Numbered from the stretch's first letter, positions 1 through 8,521 are shown. The stretch is DNA of 64,000 bases from Pseudacidovorax sp. RU35E (GCF_900156165.1 NZ_FTMY01000004.1:398139-462138); one strand, 5' to 3'. Numbers and translations are program-made. Notes: generated by a model not told the origin, from the letters alone.

Positions 1-102
1 GGTGGGCGCGATGGCCGTGGCGTCGACGGCCTGCCGCAGGTCGCGCGAGACGACGACCAGCCGGCCGTCCTTGCGGCCGTTCTTGAGGGTGGCGAGTTTC
101 AT
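1..102 (-). CDS. Fumarylacetoacetate hydrolase family protein, N-terminus only (partial)
   Basis: The reverse strand from 102 reads MKLATLKNGRKDGRLVVVSR and continues open to the window edge. This opening is typical of fumarylacetoacetate-hydrolase-fold proteins, which hydrolyse or decarboxylate 2-oxo acids and sugar-acid intermediates. Only about 34 residues are present, so no catalytic residue can be checked. Its ATG overlaps the TGA of the upstream SMP-30 gene (ATGA), so the two are probably co-translated, which suggests a sugar-acid or lactone catabolic operon. Confidence 0.7.
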   Translation of the reverse strand, partial: MKLATLKNGRKDGRLVVVSRDLRQAVDATAIAPT

Positions 103-1136
103 GCGGAAAAATCTTCGTTCCAGTGGATGGGGGCCTGGCCGGCCACGGGGGCGCGGAAGCTGGGCAGGGTGGTGCCGCGCAGGCTGCCGAGGTAGACGGT
201 GCGCAGGTCGGGGCCACCGAAGCTCAGGCTGGCCATCCAGGGCGCCAGCGTGCCGTGGGCGGCGGCCATGATCCCGGGCGTGAGGGTGCGGGCCTCGAAG
301 TGCGCATCGAGCGCGCGCGTGGCCTCGGCGTTGCCGTCGTCCAGCAGGGTGAACAGCTCGCCGTCGGGCGTGATGGCCACCAGCCGGTCGGTCATGATCA
401 GCGTCACCCACAGGTTGCCGAACACGTCGAAGGCGAAGCCGTCGGGAAAGCCGGGCAGCCGGGCCGGGCCGTAGACCTCGCGTTCGCCCAGCGTGCCGTC
501 GGGCCGCACGCGCAGGCGCGAGATGCGGCGGGCGTTGCTCTCGACCACGTACATCCATTCGCCGGCGTCGTCCAGGCGGATCTCGTTCGTGCCCTCGAAG
601 CCGTCGGCCACGATGCGCGCGTGGCCCTGCAGGTCGAACAGCGCGATGTAGCCGTCGGTGGCGCGGGCGTTGATGGAGTCGGTCCACGGCTGCATGCGCG
701 TGGTGACCGTGAGGTAGAGCCGGCCGTGGCGGTCCCGCAGCGGGAAGTTGGCCTTGCCCAGCGGCTGGCCGTTGATGTGGTCGAACAGGCGGCGCACGCG
801 GCCCTGGCGGTCCATCACCTCCACCGCGTCGGTGCCCCAGTTGGCGATCAGCAGCTCGCCATTGGCCAGGAAGGTCATGCCGTTGGGCAGCGAGCCTTCG
901 CTGCGCACATAGCGCTGGTCGAAGTCGATGGCGTCCGGCTGGGCGGGCGCGGCCGGCGCCAGCAGTTTCTGGCTGCCGTCGGGCGCGATGCGCATGGCGC
1001 CGCCGCGGGCGTCCGCCGCCCACACGGTGCCGTCGCGCTGGCACAGGATGCATTCGGGCCGTTGCAGATCGCGGCCGACATGGCGGATGGCGGCGCGGTC
1101 GACCTGCCAGCCGCGCAGGGGGTTGTCTCGGGTCAT
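99..1136 (-). CDS. SMP-30/gluconolactonase/LRE family beta-propeller protein
   Basis: A 345-residue protein of the SMP-30/gluconolactonase six-bladed propeller family, which opens sugar lactones using one divalent metal. Expected metal-site neighbourhoods are visible: E in RPECIL near the N-terminus, N in LIANWG, the TNEIRLDD stretch and D in GFPDGFAFD. The open frame extends 60 codons further upstream, but that segment is Arg/Pro-rich and unlike the family. I chose ATG 1136, giving MTRDNPLRGWQ. It is followed by a fumarylacetoacetate-hydrolase-like gene with an ATGA overlap and is divergent from a LysR gene, its likely regulator. The substrate is unknown; a pentonolactone or hexonolactone is likely. 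Confidence 0.88.
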   Translation of the reverse strand: MTRDNPLRGWQVDRAAIRHVGRDLQRPECILCQRDGTVWAADARGGAMRIAPDGSQKLLAPAAPAQPDAIDFDQRYVRSEGSLPNGMTFLANGELLIANWGTDAVEVMDRQGRVRRLFDHINGQPLGKANFPLRDRHGRLYLTVTTRMQPWTDSINARATDGYIALFDLQGHARIVADGFEGTNEIRLDDAGEWMYVVESNARRISRLRVRPDGTLGEREVYGPARLPGFPDGFAFDVFGNLWVTLIMTDRLVAITPDGELFTLLDDGNAEATRALDAHFEARTLTPGIMAAAHGTLAPWMASLSFGGPDLRTVYLGSLRGTTLPSFRAPVAGQAPIHWNEDFSA

Positions 1137-1314
1137 TGGGAATCTCGAAGCGGGCCGAAGTGTGTTTCGGCGCGGCCGCGAAGACCAACAGATTCGACCG
1201 ATGCCAGCCATCGGCCGGCGCGATGGATCGGCCCCTGCCCGAGGCGTGTTGCAGTCCGGGCACGCATTCGCGACGCGCCTCCTTATGATCTGCGCCCCAC
1301 CGGAGACGACCTGC

Positions 1315-2232
1315 ATGCGCTACCAACGCATCGACCTCAACCTGCTTGCGGCACTCGACGCGCTGCTGGCCGAACGCAACGTGACCCGCGCCGCCGAGCG
1401 GCTGCACATGACGCAGTCGGCCATGAGCGGCGTGCTGGCGCGCCTGCGCGACTATTTCGGCGACGCCCTGCTCGTGCCCGTCGGGCGCACGCTGCAGCTC
1501 ACGCCAAGGGCCGAGGCGCTGATCGTGCCGGTGCGCCAGATCATCCTGCAGGTGGATGCCACGCTGGGCGTGCAGCCCGACTTCGACCCGGCCACGGCGC
1601 GGCGGCACTTCACCATCATCGCCTCCGACTATGTGGTGCAGGTGCTGATGGCCGAGGCCCTGCGTCGCATCGCGCAGATGGCGCCGCGCCTGAGCTTCGA
1701 TGTGCGGCCCACGCATGCCGCCATGGCGCAGGACCTGGACCAGGGCCGGGTGGACCTGCTGGTCACGCCAGCGCACCTGACGCTGGCCGAACATCCGCAG
1801 GAGCTGCTGTTCGAGGACACCTACCACGTCGTGGCCTGCGCGCAGAACGACGCATTGGCCGATGGCATCAGCGCCGCGCAGTACGTGGCGCTCGGGCACG
1901 TGGTCTACCAGGCCGACCTGGGCGCCAACCCCTGGTTCGAGCAGTGGTACGCCAACGAGCATGGTGGCAACCGTCGCGTCGAGGTGGTGGCCCACGGCTT
2001 CCTGCTGATGCCGCGCTTCATCGTGGGCACACAGCGCATCGCCACCATCCAGACGCGGTTGGCCCAGCAGTTCGTGCAGGCCATGCCGCTGCGGTTGCTG
2101 TCACCGCCCATGCCCACGCCGCGTCTCACCGAGATGCTGCAGTGGCACCGCCTGCGCGACGACGACCCCGGCGTGCGCTGGGTCCGCGAGCAGATCATGG
2201 CCGTGGCGCAGCAGATGCCGCCCGTCGGCTGA
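1315..2232 (+). CDS. LysR family transcriptional regulator (NodD/MexT-like N-terminus)
   Basis: A 305-residue LysR regulator. The N-terminal winged helix-turn-helix (about residues 5-65: IDLNLLAALDALLAERNVTR, then AAERLHMTQSAMSG) resembles the NodD/LinR-type subgroup and is followed by the co-inducer-binding domain. ATG 1315 is chosen because MRYQRIDLNLL is the usual family start; the longer frame from 928 overlaps the divergent gene. It is divergent from the SMP-30 gene with a 178 bp spacer, so it probably controls that lactone/sugar-acid operon. The ligand is unknown. Confidence 0.9.
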   Translation: MRYQRIDLNLLAALDALLAERNVTRAAERLHMTQSAMSGVLARLRDYFGDALLVPVGRTLQLTPRAEALIVPVRQIILQVDATLGVQPDFDPATARRHFTIIASDYVVQVLMAEALRRIAQMAPRLSFDVRPTHAAMAQDLDQGRVDLLVTPAHLTLAEHPQELLFEDTYHVVACAQNDALADGISAAQYVALGHVVYQADLGANPWFEQWYANEHGGNRRVEVVAHGFLLMPRFIVGTQRIATIQTRLAQQFVQAMPLRLLSPPMPTPRLTEMLQWHRLRDDDPGVRWVREQIMAVAQQMPPVG

Positions 2233-2361
2233 ACACAGGCTGACCTGAGGCGGCCGCATCGCGTTGGCGGCCCCGGGATGACGCGGGCCGGCCATCTGGC
2301 CTACGCAGGCGGCTCATGCAGGCCGACCCGTGGACGCGCCAAGGGGGCGGACCCTCGCGGG

Positions 2362-4668
2362 ATGACCCCAGGCTCCACCGATCCCCAAGAACCCATGGCC
2401 GCCGGCGGCTGGCAGTCGCTGAAGGCCGTGGCCCGCTACACGCTGGAGGAAGGCAACGTCGCCCAGATCACGCGTGCCCTGCTCAAGCAGAACAAGACCG
2501 AGGGCTTCGCATGCGTGAGTTGCGCCTGGGCCAAGCCGGCCGAGCCCCGGGTGGCCGAGTTCTGCGAGAACGGCGCCAAGGCCACGGCATGGGAGCTGAC
2601 GTCGCGTCGCCTGTCCCCCGACTTCTTCGAAGCCCATCCGGTCAGCGAGCTGCGGGGCTGGTCGGACCATGAACTCGAAGCGGGCGGCCGGCTCACGGCA
2701 CCCATGCGCTACGACCGCGCCACCGACCGCTATGTCGAGGTGAGCTGGGACGAGGCCATCGCGGACATCGCAGCCCGCATGCGGGCCTTGCGCGCGGAGG
2801 ACCCCAAGTCCGCCGTCTTCTATGCATCGGGCCGCGCCTCGCTGGAGACCAGCTATGCCTGGCAGGTCTTCGCCCGGGTCTATGGCAACAACAACCTGCC
2901 CGACAGTTCCAACATGTGCCACGAGAGCACGTCGGTCGCGCTGCCAGAGAGCATCGGCGTGCCCATCGGCACCGTGCATCTGGACGACTTCGCGCATGCC
3001 GACTGCCTGCTGTTCGTCGGGCAGAACCCGGGGGTCAACAGCCCGCGCATGCTGCATCCGATCAAGGCGGCGCGCGATCGCGGCGTGCCCATCATCAGCT
3101 TCAACCCGCTGCGCGAATCCGGGCTGGTGCGCTTCATCGACCCGCAGTCGCCGATGCAGATGCTCACGCCGGTCTCGACCGAGGTCTCGACCCAGTATCT
3201 GCAGGTGAAGGTGGGGGGCGACCTGGCGGCACTGACGGGCGTCGCCAAGGCCCTGCTGACGGCTGCAGCCGCTGGAGGCCAGGGCCTGGATCGCGAGTTC
3301 ATCGCTCAGCACACCCACGGCTTCGACGACTTTGCGAGCTGGGTGATGCAGCAGTCGTGGGACGAGATCGAACGCGAATCCGGCCTGGCGCGCGCCGCGC
3401 TGGAGCGCGTGGCGGCCGTGCTGGGCGGTGCCAAGTCGGTGATCGCGGTCTATGGCATGGGTCTGACGCAGCATCGGCTGGGCGTGAAGAACGTCCAGAT
3501 GCTGTGCAACCTCCTGTTGATGGGCGGGCACATCGGCCGCCTGGGGACGGGCATCTGCCCGGTGCGGGGCCACTCCAACGTGCAGGGCCAGCGCACCGTG
3601 GGCATCACCGAGAAGCCGGAGCTCGCCCCGCTGGACGAGCTGGGCCGGCAATATGCCTTCGAGCCGCCACGGGACAAGGGTCTCGACACCGTGGGCGCCT
3701 GCCAGGGGGTGCTCGACGGCAGCGTGCGCGCCATGCTCAACCTCGGCGGCAACCTGCTGCGCTCGGTGCCCGACAGCACGCGGCTGGAGCCGGCCTGGGC
3801 GCGGCTCGCGCTCACCGTGCATGTGGCGACCAAGCTCAACCACACGCACCTGGTGCCTGGCGAGACGAGCTATCTGTTGCCCTGCATCGGCCGCATCGAG
3901 ATCGACCGGCAGGGCGGCAGGGAGCAACGTGTGTCGATGGAGGATTCCACCGGCTTCATCCATGCTTCGCAGGGCGTGGCCGAGCCCGCGGACGCACGGC
4001 TGCGCTCGGAGCTGTCCATCGTCAGCGCGCTCGCGCAGGCCGCGGTGGGCGACGCGGCCCAGGTACCCTGGGCTCAGTGGCGCGACGACTATGCCAGCGT
4101 GCGCGCCGCCATCGAGGCAACCTACCCCAAGATCTTCCACGACTTCGAGGCCCGCTTCGTGCAGCCCGGCGGCTTTCCCAAGCCCAACACGGCGCGCCAG
4201 CGCGACTGGAAGACGCCCACCGGCAAGGCCAACTTCATCGTGCCGGGCACGCTGGTGGCCGACCCGGACGCGCCTGGGCGCCCACCGCAGACGCTGCGCC
4301 TGATGACCATGCGCAGCGACGACCAGTTCAACACCACGATCTATAGCTTGGACGACCGCTTCCGCGATGTCAGCGGCACCCGCGATCTGCTGTTCATGAA
4401 CGAGGCCGACATCAGTCGGCACGGCCTGCAGCCGGGCCAGCGCGTCGACGTGCGTACCGCCGTGGACGACGGCGTGATGCGTGAGGTGCGCGGGCTGACG
4501 GTGCGCGCCTACGACATCCCCGAAGGCTGCGTGGCCGGCTATTACCCCGAATGCAACCCGCTGGTGCCGTTGTGGCACCACGCGGAAGGCAGCCACGTGC
4601 CGGCCTACAAGTCGGTGCCCATCCTTGTCCAACCCGAGAACGCCGGCTCCGGCGACCGCCACCCATGA
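2362..4668 (+). CDS. FdhF/YdeP family molybdopterin oxidoreductase
   Basis: A 768-residue molybdopterin-dependent oxidoreductase of the FdhF/YdeP group (formate-dehydrogenase-alpha-like proteins of unclear substrate; E. coli YdeP is linked to acid resistance). An N-terminal Cys cluster CVSCAW...FCENG (about residues 49-65) precedes the molybdopterin fold with YGNNNLPDSSNMCHES, LFVGQNPGVNSPRM and a C-terminal molydopterin-dinucleotide-binding domain (MTMRSDDQFNTTIY). The active-site position near NMCHES has no selenocysteine. I chose ATG 2362; the frame is open to 2278, but those 28 residues look non-conserved. The stop overlaps the start of the catalase-like gene (ATGA), so the two are translationally coupled. 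Confidence 0.85.
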   Translation: MTPGSTDPQEPMAAGGWQSLKAVARYTLEEGNVAQITRALLKQNKTEGFACVSCAWAKPAEPRVAEFCENGAKATAWELTSRRLSPDFFEAHPVSELRGWSDHELEAGGRLTAPMRYDRATDRYVEVSWDEAIADIAARMRALRAEDPKSAVFYASGRASLETSYAWQVFARVYGNNNLPDSSNMCHESTSVALPESIGVPIGTVHLDDFAHADCLLFVGQNPGVNSPRMLHPIKAARDRGVPIISFNPLRESGLVRFIDPQSPMQMLTPVSTEVSTQYLQVKVGGDLAALTGVAKALLTAAAAGGQGLDREFIAQHTHGFDDFASWVMQQSWDEIERESGLARAALERVAAVLGGAKSVIAVYGMGLTQHRLGVKNVQMLCNLLLMGGHIGRLGTGICPVRGHSNVQGQRTVGITEKPELAPLDELGRQYAFEPPRDKGLDTVGACQGVLDGSVRAMLNLGGNLLRSVPDSTRLEPAWARLALTVHVATKLNHTHLVPGETSYLLPCIGRIEIDRQGGREQRVSMEDSTGFIHASQGVAEPADARLRSELSIVSALAQAAVGDAAQVPWAQWRDDYASVRAAIEATYPKIFHDFEARFVQPGGFPKPNTARQRDWKTPTGKANFIVPGTLVADPDAPGRPPQTLRLMTMRSDDQFNTTIYSLDDRFRDVSGTRDLLFMNEADISRHGLQPGQRVDVRTAVDDGVMREVRGLTVRAYDIPEGCVAGYYPECNPLVPLWHHAEGSHVPAYKSVPILVQPENAGSGDRHP

Positions 4669-5777
4669 CCCCACCCGCACAGGCCCCCGTGACGCCGCTG
4701 CACTACAGACCCGAGTTCGAACAGACCGAAGAGGACGAACTGCAGATTGCCCGCGAGCTGGGCGAGACGATGATCAAGATCTCGCAGCACGTCCACCGTG
4801 ACGAGGGCCATGCCTATCGCAGCGTGCATGCCAAGGCCCATGGTCTTCTGCGTGCGGAGGTGGAGGTGCTCGACGGGCTGCCGGCGGACTATGCGCAGGG
4901 ACTGTTCGCCACGCCTGGCCGCTACGGCGCAGTCATGCGCCTGTCGACGCCGCCCGGCGATCTGCTCAGCGACAAGGTGTCCACGCCCCGCGGCGTCGCC
5001 CTCAAGCTCGTGGGGGTGCCCGGCGAGCGGATGGAGGGCTCCGAGGGCGAGGTGACGCAGGACTTCGTCATGGTCAACGGGCCGGTCTTCCGCACGCCCA
5101 ACGCCAAGAAGTTCCTCGGTAATTTGAAGCTGCTGGCCGCCACCACGGACCGTGCACCCAAGGCCAAGGAGTGGCTGTCCGCTGCGTTGCGCGGCGTCGA
5201 GAAGACGCTGGAGGCGGTCGGCGCCGAGAGCGGTGCGCTCAAGTCGATGGGCGCGCACCCGCTCACCCACCTGCTGGGCGAGACGTTCTTCACCCAGGTG
5301 CCGGTGCTGTACGGCACCTGCATGGCCAAGCTGCGCCTGACCCCGGTCTCGCCCGAACTGCTGGCGCTCAAGGACCAGGTGCTGGACATGGACGACAGCC
5401 CCAACGCCATTCGCGATGCCGTCGTGTCGCACTTCCGCGCGCAGGGCGGCACCTGGGACCTCCAGGTCCAGCTGTGCACCGACCTCCACGTGATGCCGAT
5501 CGAGGATGCCACCGTGGAATGGCCGGAGGATCGCAGCCCCTACGTGACCGTGGCGCGCGTCACCGCAGGGCCACAGAACGCCTGGAGCGATGCGCGGGTC
5601 AAGGCGGTCGACGACGGCATGGCCTTCTCGCCGTGGCACGGCCTCGCGGCCCATCGGCCGCTCGGGTCGATCATGCGGGTGCGGCGCATTGCCTATGTGA
5701 CGGCGGCCGCTTACCGGGAGACCGGCAATCGCGTCTCGGTGGCACAGCCGGCCACGCTCGACAACTTTCCGGATTGA
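4665..5777 (+). CDS. Catalase-like heme-domain protein (short catalase family)
   Basis: A 370-residue member of the compact catalase-like family, shorter than classical 480-700 residue catalases. The heme-fold start is recognisable: HVHRDEGHAYRSVHAKAHG and YGAVMRLSTPPGD (the catalase RFST-like segment), then SDKVSTPRGVALKLVGV and QDFVMVNGPVF. These proteins often act as organic-peroxide or fatty-acid-type oxidants instead of true catalases. Start ATG 4665 overlaps the TGA of the FdhF/YdeP-like gene, implying one transcript. No signal peptide is seen, so it is probably cytoplasmic. The convergent neighbour is an AhpD-like peroxidase protein. Confidence 0.85.
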   Translation: MTPPAQAPVTPLHYRPEFEQTEEDELQIARELGETMIKISQHVHRDEGHAYRSVHAKAHGLLRAEVEVLDGLPADYAQGLFATPGRYGAVMRLSTPPGDLLSDKVSTPRGVALKLVGVPGERMEGSEGEVTQDFVMVNGPVFRTPNAKKFLGNLKLLAATTDRAPKAKEWLSAALRGVEKTLEAVGAESGALKSMGAHPLTHLLGETFFTQVPVLYGTCMAKLRLTPVSPELLALKDQVLDMDDSPNAIRDAVVSHFRAQGGTWDLQVQLCTDLHVMPIEDATVEWPEDRSPYVTVARVTAGPQNAWSDARVKAVDDGMAFSPWHGLAAHRPLGSIMRVRRIAYVTAAAYRETGNRVSVAQPATLDNFPD

Positions 5778-5781
5778 CGAA

Positions 5782-5796
5782 TCACGCCGGGCGTGA
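5782..5796. terminator. Short palindrome between convergent genes, possible terminator
   Basis: TCACGCC-g-GGCGTGA is a perfect 7+7 bp inverted repeat in the 39 bp gap between the convergent catalase-like and AhpD-like genes. Position favours a shared terminator, but there is no T-tract on either strand, so it would not be a classical intrinsic terminator. Confidence 0.35.
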
Positions 5797-5816
5797 CGGC
5801 GCCGGCTGCTTCGCGC

Positions 5817-6287
5817 TCAGGCGATATCCTGGGCCGGCACCGGCGCGCTCATGCCCACCGCCATGCGGTTCCAGGTGTTGATCTGGGCGATGGCCCAGCT
5901 GAGTTCGACGATCTCCTGGTCGCTGAAGTGGGCGCGCAGCTCATCGAAGACCTGATCGTGTGCCGCATGGCCGTCGGCAAGACGGGTGAGGACTTCGGCC
6001 CAGGCCAGCGCCGCGCGCTCGCGCTCGGTGTAGAGGCGCGCTTCACGCCAGGTGGAAAGGCTGTTGATGCGTTGCCAGGACTCGCCCAGCTTTCGCAGGT
6101 CGCGCACATGCATGTCGAGACAGAAAGCGCAGCCGTTGATCTGGGACACGCGCGTCTTGATCAGTTCGAGGAGTACCGGCCCCAGCGATGAGTCGGCCAG
6201 CGTGGCGCCGGCAGCGATCATGGCCTGGTACGGCTTGGGCGCGATGCGCATCCAGGAAATGCGGGGTTGGCCGTGCATGGTGGTCAT
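5817..6287 (-). CDS. Carboxymuconolactone decarboxylase/AhpD-like protein
   Basis: A 156-residue protein of the carboxymuconolactone-decarboxylase/alkylhydroperoxidase-D fold. The core motif NGCAFCLDMH has the CxxC pair and the His that form the thiol peroxidase site in AhpD-like proteins. The rest (RERAALAWAEVLTRLADGH, then DQEIVELSWAIAQINTWNRM) fits the alpha-helical fold. It lies 24 bp downstream of an ECF41-type sigma factor gene on the same strand. That pairing is characteristic of ECF41 loci, where this gene is the usual sigma target. Expected role: peroxide or reactive-compound defence. Confidence 0.9.
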   Translation of the reverse strand: MTTMHGQPRISWMRIAPKPYQAMIAAGATLADSSLGPVLLELIKTRVSQINGCAFCLDMHVRDLRKLGESWQRINSLSTWREARLYTERERAALAWAEVLTRLADGHAAHDQVFDELRAHFSDQEIVELSWAIAQINTWNRMAVGMSAPVPAQDIA

Positions 6288-6311
6288 CTTGAAGAAGTGT
6301 TGGACACACCT

Positions 6312-7235
6312 TCAAGACGAGCCGGCCCCCGTGTCTGTGACAACTGCCAGAGGCCGGCCCCGCGCGGCGGCGATGCGGCCGAGCTTGTCGGGGTTGCGCT
6401 GGGTGTGGATGGCCAGGATGCGTTGGCCATCGGTCTGGAAGGTCTGGGCCGATTCGAGCGTCTCGTCGATGAAGCGCAGCAAGCCCCACTGTCCGCTAAG
6501 CACCACGACCTCGTAGCGTACGCGCGGGCCATGACGCCGTTGAACCGCCCAATAGAGTTGGGCAAGGCGCCGCGCGCCCACCAGCGGCACGCCGAAGCTG
6601 GGCACCTTGCCACCGCCATCGCTGACCAGTTGCGCATCTTCGGCGAGAAGCGCCTGCAGCTGCGCCAACTGGCCGCTGGCGGCCGCGTCGGCAAAGCCGC
6701 GCAGCAGGCGCAACTGGTGCTCGGGCGCCACGCAATGTCGAGGCCGTGCGTCCTGCAACTGGGCGCGGGCCCGATGCACGATCTGACGGCAGGCCGCCTC
6801 GCTCTTGCCGAGCGTCTGTGCGACTTCGTCGTAGCTGGCGTCAAAGACTTCTCGCAGCAGGAAGGCGGCGCGGGCCTCGGGGGCCAGGCGCTCGAGCAGC
6901 AGCATGAAGGCGACCGACAGGTCGTCGGCCCGCTCCAGCAATGCCTCCGGCGAGGGGGCCGCGTCGTCGCTCAGCAGCGGTTCGGGCAGCCAGGTGCCGA
7001 CATACTGCTCGCGCTGGTGTTGGGCACTGCGCAGGCGGTCGATGGCCAGCCGTGTGGTGATGGTGACCAGCCAGGCCTCGGCGCTCGCCAGTGCGTCGTG
7101 CGGACTGGCCTGCCAGCGCAGCCAGGCGTCCTGCACCACGTCTTCCGCCTCTGCAGGCGAGCCAAGCATTCGGTAGGCGATGCCGTGCAGTCGAGGCCGC
7201 AGGCGCAGGAAAAGGTCGGTCGTGTCGCTCATCAC
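6312..7235 (-). CDS. ECF41-type RNA polymerase sigma factor with SnoaL-like C-terminal domain (SigJ family)
   Basis: A 307-residue ECF sigma factor. Region 2 is clear (RPRLHGIAYRMLGSPAEAED) and region 4 ends in the helix-turn-helix SYDEVAQTLGKSEAACRQIV. The extra C-terminal SnoaL-like domain of about 110 residues is the ECF41 hallmark. The three diagnostic motifs are present: WLPEP in the linker, DGGGK and NPDKL in the extension. In ECF41 proteins this domain modulates activity in place of a separate anti-sigma factor. The gene directly precedes the AhpD-like gene, its probable target. Start is ATG 7235, or ATG 7232 with one residue fewer. Confidence 0.92.
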   Translation of the reverse strand: MMSDTTDLFLRLRPRLHGIAYRMLGSPAEAEDVVQDAWLRWQASPHDALASAEAWLVTITTRLAIDRLRSAQHQREQYVGTWLPEPLLSDDAAPSPEALLERADDLSVAFMLLLERLAPEARAAFLLREVFDASYDEVAQTLGKSEAACRQIVHRARAQLQDARPRHCVAPEHQLRLLRGFADAAASGQLAQLQALLAEDAQLVSDGGGKVPSFGVPLVGARRLAQLYWAVQRRHGPRVRYEVVVLSGQWGLLRFIDETLESAQTFQTDGQRILAIHTQRNPDKLGRIAAARGRPLAVVTDTGAGSS

Positions 7236-7289
7236 GGGCAGACGGATGGGCCGGGTCGTTTGTGACAGGTCCGGGTGCGCGTCCCCCGC

Positions 7290-7778
7290 TCAACCGGCGG
7301 CCTGGTCGTCCTGTTGCCGGGAGGGCTCGTTCGCGCCCTCCTCCTTCTTGATGAAGCTTATCTTGCCGTTGGGCTCCAGTACGGCCCAGGCCACATCGGC
7401 CATCGACGCGATGCCCGTCAGCCGCATCTCGGACTCGATCTCCGAGCGCGTCAGCCGGTCGCGGCGCAGACTGTGGTCCAGCAGTCGGCCATGCTGGATC
7501 AGGACACGGGGCTCGCCTTCCAGCAGGCGCGCGGCCCTTGGGGAGAGGTAGGAGGCCCAGCTCAGCACCACGCCCCAGAACGCGAAGGTGCTGATCGCCA
7601 GGGTGGCGCCCGTGAGGCTGAAGTCGTTCTGGGTGATGCCCTGCTGGATCAGGTCTCCCACCACGACCATGACGATGAACTCGAAGGGCGTCATCTGACC
7701 GAGTTCGCGCTTGCCGAGCACCCGCACGAGCAGGTAGACGACCGCGAACATCGCCGTGGCGCGAAGAACGACTTCCAT
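7290..7778 (-). CDS. DUF421 (YetF-like) membrane protein
   Basis: A 162-residue DUF421 protein. The N-terminus carries about three membrane helices (MEVVLRATAMFAVVYLLVRV, then FEFIVMVVVGDLIQQGIT and ATLAISTFAFWGVVLSWASY). They are followed by the soluble YetF-type domain with GEPRVLIQHGRLL and a second strand-rich lobe to GKISFIKKEE. Function of the family is uncertain. The ATG at 7778 shares a base with the TGA of the upstream membrane-anchored protein gene (TGATG), which fixes the start and suggests a two-component complex. Confidence 0.88.
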   Translation of the reverse strand: MEVVLRATAMFAVVYLLVRVLGKRELGQMTPFEFIVMVVVGDLIQQGITQNDFSLTGATLAISTFAFWGVVLSWASYLSPRAARLLEGEPRVLIQHGRLLDHSLRRDRLTRSEIESEMRLTGIASMADVAWAVLEPNGKISFIKKEEGANEPSRQQDDQAAG

Positions 7779-8332
7779 CAGGGAAGCACCCGCAGTTGGC
7801 GCGGCGCACGCACGAGCACCCGTTCGCCGTCGCGCACTTCGATCTCGCCGGCAAGGAGGCCATGAAGACGTGGGTTGACCTGGGCGGCGATCTTGATGCG
7901 AATCTCCTTGCCGGCCGCGAGCGGCCCGAAGTCGAAGGTGTATGCCTCGCCGTCGGCGCTTTCGGAACCAGGTTGGGGGATCATGGCGTTGACCGTGATC
8001 TCTCGCCACAGGGCCACTGGGACGGCAAGGGTGAGCTTGTGGATGTCGGCACCGGCCGTGATGTGCAGGCGCGTTTCGTAGAAGTCACCGGTGCGGATGA
8101 CGGTGGGCATCTCGATGTCCAGCGTGTGGGACTGGGTGTCGCTGCGGTAGGTGTGGCGATCCACGCCTGCATGACCGAGCAGGCCGGACATGCCCAGCAT
8201 CAGGAGCGCCCCCAGGACCAGAAGCGAAAGCGGACTCGCATGGCGCACCAACCCTCTATGCGGAAGCGTATGCGCCCGGACGATGCCGTCGGGCGCACGG
8301 GTCATGGGCAAGGGGGAGGAGTCTTGAGCCAT
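7778..8332 (-). CDS. Membrane-anchored protein of unknown function, partner of the DUF421 gene
   Basis: A 184-residue protein I do not recognise by name. One strong membrane segment (about residues 33-53, PLSLLVLGALLMLGMSGLLG) follows a short, basic, probably cytoplasmic N-terminus. The rest (about 60-184) is predicted outside the membrane and looks beta-rich, like an Ig-type domain: TLDIEMPTVIRTGDFYETRL, ITVNAMIPQPG and YTFDFGPLAAGKEIRIKI. Its stop overlaps the DUF421 start, so the pair is translationally coupled. No catalytic motif is seen. Confidence 0.7.
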   Translation of the reverse strand: MAQDSSPLPMTRAPDGIVRAHTLPHRGLVRHASPLSLLVLGALLMLGMSGLLGHAGVDRHTYRSDTQSHTLDIEMPTVIRTGDFYETRLHITAGADIHKLTLAVPVALWREITVNAMIPQPGSESADGEAYTFDFGPLAAGKEIRIKIAAQVNPRLHGLLAGEIEVRDGERVLVRAPRQLRVLP

Positions 8333-8438
8333 GTGGACAGGTCTGAATTGGCGAAATCCTGCGTGAAGGCATCGTGGATGTGGGTCAGCCAGCTTCCAGG
8401 GGCAGTGACGGCCAATGGTGCGGGTGGATCGACCTTCA

Positions 8439-8521
8439 AAAATAAGTTAACGGCAGACTCAACAGCAACTAGCGAGCAGCACCCAATGTGGACGACACTC
8501 CGAAGTCCGTTAACTTATTTT
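8439..8521. repeat. 15 bp perfect inverted repeat upstream of recombinase gene
   Basis: AAAATAAGTTAACGG at 8439-8453 recurs as its exact reverse complement at 8507-8521, with 53 bp between the arms. The arms are AT-rich in a GC-rich region and end 14 bp before the preferred recombinase start codon (8536). They could be a pair of operator half-sites, accessory recombinase arm sites or the stem of a transcript structure. The sequence alone does not decide. Confidence 0.75.

Noticed and set aside
123..2243. 706-codon forward frame across the SMP-30 and LysR genes
   Set aside because: Translation is an antisense/out-of-frame artefact of the two recognisable genes.
2314..4680. 788-codon reverse frame opposite the molybdopterin oxidoreductase
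   Set aside because: No family signature; the forward strand has a full conserved enzyme.
8439..8521. Reading the 15 bp inverted repeat as a classical recombinase core site
   Set aside because: Core sites have arms separated by 6-8 bp; here the gap is 53 bp, so it is listed only as an unexplained repeat.
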